Program-made: the position numbers and the translations under genes
In this document: positions 62,460 to 64,000 of the stretch, in pieces
Layout of the letters: every line of letters begins with the position of its first letter
How positions within the stretch are numbered: position 1 is the stretch's first letter
Assembly (NCBI RefSeq): GCF_018613935.1
Contig: NZ_JAGGPF010000002.1
Location: forward strand, 62,001-126,000
Reading direction: 5' to 3'
DNA from: Agromyces sp. ISL-38
Lineage (GTDB): Bacteria > Actinomycetota > Actinomycetes > Actinomycetales > Microbacteriaceae
DNA: 64,000 bases
Notes under the pieces: generated by a model
Database searches by the model: none
Told to the model about the DNA's origin: nothing
What the model saw: only the letters and a program-made list of their open reading frames with translations

Positions 62460-63677
62460 TCAGGCGGGCATGAGCAATGCCGTCGCGATCGCGGAGACGC
62501 CTTCGCCGCGGCCCGTGAAGCCGAGCGCGTCGCTCGTCGTCGCCGCGACGCTCACGGGGGCGCCGAGGATGCCGGAGAGCAGCGCCTCGGCCTCCGCCCG
62601 GCGGGGCGCGAGCTTGGGGCGGTTGCCCACGAGCTGCACCGAGACGTTGCCGATCACGAAGCCCGCTTCCCGCACCCGCCGCAGTGTCTCGCGGAGGAAC
62701 ACCTCGCCGTGAGCGCCGTCGAGTGCAGGGTCGCCGGTGCCGAAGATGGCGCCGACGTCGCCGAGGCCGGCAGCGGCCAGGAGCGCGTCGCAGATCGCAT
62801 GGCAGGCGGCGTCACCGTCGGAGTGGCCGGCGAGTCCGCGCTCCCCCGGCCAGTGCAATCCGGCGAGCCAGAGCGGTACAGCCTGGTCGTCGGCGTAGGC
62901 GTGCACGTCGACTCCGGTGCCGACGCGCGGCGTGCCTCCGTTACCGGAGCCGGCCGGCGCCGCGCCCGCGACGGCGGTCTCGCCCTCGCGCTCGGCGACG
63001 AGCTGTTCGGCGCGGTGCAGGTCGGCGGGGAGCGTGATCTTGAACGCGCGGGTGTCGCCGTGCACGACGTCGACCTCGAGGCCCGTGGATGCCACGAGCG
63101 CAGCGTCGTCGGTGTACTCCTCGTGGGCGTGCGAGTACGCCCAGTCGAGCGCACCTCGCGGGAAGCCCTGCGGAGTCTGCATCGCGGCGAGCTCGGAGCG
63201 GTCGACCGTCTCGAGCACTCGCCCTGAGGCGTCGACGCGCTTGACGGTGTCGACCACCGCGAGCGCGGGCACGACCCCCCGCCCCCGAGCGCGGACGGCC
63301 GCGGCGACCTCCTCGAAGACGTCGGGCGGAGTCAGCGGACGCGCGGCGTCGTGCACGAGTACCGTGTCGATGAGGCGGGGCAGCACGGCGAGTCCGCGGG
63401 AGACCGACTCCTGGCGCGTGGCGCCACCGGCCACCACGTCGAACGGAGCGGATGCCGCCGCCGCGACGGGCGCGTAACGCTCGCGCGTCTCGTCGGCCCG
63501 TTCGGCCGGCACGACGAGCACGACGTGCGGCGTCTCGCGCATGCCGAGCACGGCATCGAGGGCGACGCCGAGGATGGTGTCGCCGCCGAGCGGCACGAAC
63601 GCCTTGGGCTCGGAATGCCCGAGACGGGTGCCGCTGCCGGCGGCGACGACGATGACGGCGATGGTCACGGAGCTCAC
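62460..63677 (-). CDS. ispDF: Bifunctional IspD/IspF isoprenoid synthesis enzyme
   Basis: 405 aa, GTG start. IspD (about 1-230): [33 protein letters not shown] and [11 protein letters not shown], the CDP-ME synthase. IspF (about 250-405): [33 protein letters not shown] and [20 protein letters not shown], with the metal ligands. The two steps of the non-mevalonate pathway are fused through a Gly/Ala-rich linker. It is in the carD-ispDF-cysS order typical of actinobacteria. Confidence 0.96.
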   Translation of the reverse strand: MSSVTIAVIVVAAGSGTRLGHSEPKAFVPLGGDTILGVALDAVLGMRETPHVVLVVPAERADETRERYAPVAAAASAPFDVVAGGATRQESVSRGLAVLPRLIDTVLVHDAARPLTPPDVFEEVAAAVRARGRGVVPALAVVDTVKRVDASGRVLETVDRSELAAMQTPQGFPRGALDWAYSHAHEEYTDDAALVASTGLEVDVVHGDTRAFKITLPADLHRAEQLVAEREGETAVAGAAPAGSGNGGTPRVGTGVDVHAYADDQAVPLWLAGLHWPGERGLAGHSDGDAACHAICDALLAAAGLGDVGAIFGTGDPALDGAHGEVFLRETLRRVREAGFVIGNVSVQLVGNRPKLAPRRAEAEALLSGILGAPVSVAATTSDALGFTGRGEGVSAIATALLMPA

Positions 63678-63750
63678 GAGTCGAGCGTATCCCCGACCGG
63701 TTCAGCAGGCGCGCCGAATACTGCCATCGACGGCATCGGAAGTGCTGCGC

Positions 63751-64000
63751 CTAGGAGGCGAGCACCTCGTCGAGCACGGTCGACGCCTGCTCTTCGTCGG
63801 TCTTCTCGGCGAGCGCGAGCTCGGAGATGAGGATCTGACGTGCCTTCGCGAGCATGCGCTTCTCGCCCGCGGAGAGACCGCGATCCTGATCGCGACGCCA
63901 CAGGTCGCGCACGACCTCGGAGACCTTGATCACATCGCCGGAGGCGAGCTTCTCGAGGTTCGCCTTGTAGCGGCGAGACCAGTTCGTGGGCTCTTCGGTG
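63751..64000 (-). CDS. carD: CarD-family RNA polymerase-binding regulator, partial
   Basis: Only the C-terminal 82 residues are inside the window; the frame is open at base 64000. The segment [40 protein letters not shown] and [20 protein letters not shown] is the DNA-binding C-terminal domain of CarD, including the tryptophan that wedges into the promoter. CarD stabilises open complexes at rRNA and other promoters. It ends 73 bases before ispDF on the same strand. Confidence 0.95.
   Translation of the reverse strand, partial: TEEPTNWSRRYKANLEKLASGDVIKVSEVVRDLWRRDQDRGLSAGEKRMLAKARQILISELALAEKTDEEQASTVLDEVLAS

Overview
The window comes from a high-GC Gram-positive actinobacterium. The most likely family is Microbacteriaceae, and the gene content looks Agromyces-like (inference). 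The signs are about 70-75% GC in ordinary genes, frequent GTG starts, start codons 6-9 nt after a TANNNT element (leaderless style), and actinobacterial families such as CarD, DUF2530, DUF3027, DUF3263, DUF4032, DUF7882, an IspDF fusion and an XPB-type helicase with its Helicase_C_3 partner. Both ends of the window cut a gene: a sugar permease on the left and carD on the right.

Layout. 0-2 kb: a ROK regulator translationally coupled to a sugar ABC permease. 2-5 kb: a small DUF7882 gene, then a lower-GC patch with gene remnants and an Mrr-type restriction endonuclease, ending at a tRNA-Arg(CCT). 5-9 kb: a lactonase and two secreted wall peptidases (CHAP and NlpC/P60) that share the same N-terminal module, with an HNH nuclease between them. 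9-16.5 kb: a DtxR/IdeR-type metal regulator, serC, small actinobacterial genes, a cold-shock protein, and the helicase pair. 16.5-20.4 kb: an iron ABC transporter behind a DtxR-type box. 20.4-26.4 kb: a folate/pteridine-like operon (ferredoxin-reductase-like flavoprotein, DHPS paralogue, RibD-type reductase), a PhoP-like two-component system, and an orphan WXG100 protein.

26.5-47.5 kb is the most coherent block: a purine and ureide catabolism supercluster. It has an NMT1-type ABC importer and XRE-cupin regulator, 8-oxoguanine deaminase, uricase, a two-polypeptide xanthine dehydrogenase with fused 2Fe-2S and molybdenum domains, XdhC and MocA cofactor proteins, OHCU decarboxylase and HIU hydrolase, allantoinase, allantoate amidohydrolase, ureidoglycine-glyoxylate aminotransferase, an RpiR regulator, an HpxZ-HpxY-like fused amidase and an acetamidase/formamidase-family protein. 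Together these could take 8-oxoguanine and xanthine to urate, allantoin, ureidoglycine and then glycine plus oxalurate. The last two enzymes are candidates for the poorly known oxalurate/oxamate steps.

47.5-64 kb returns to core genome: a DUF1275 membrane protein, a lipoprotein, groL with a perfect CIRCE operator, a DUF3048 lipoprotein, cspA-type cold shock, LytR_C and DUF3263 genes, msrB, a nitroreductase, a tRNA-Thr(TGT) placed directly against a DMT transporter start, a DsbA-like protein, a shared sugar-ABC ATPase (UgpC/MsiK type), a DUF4032 kinase-like protein, and the conserved run rlmB-cysS-ispDF-carD. I saw no CRISPR array, rRNA, complete insertion sequence or prophage.
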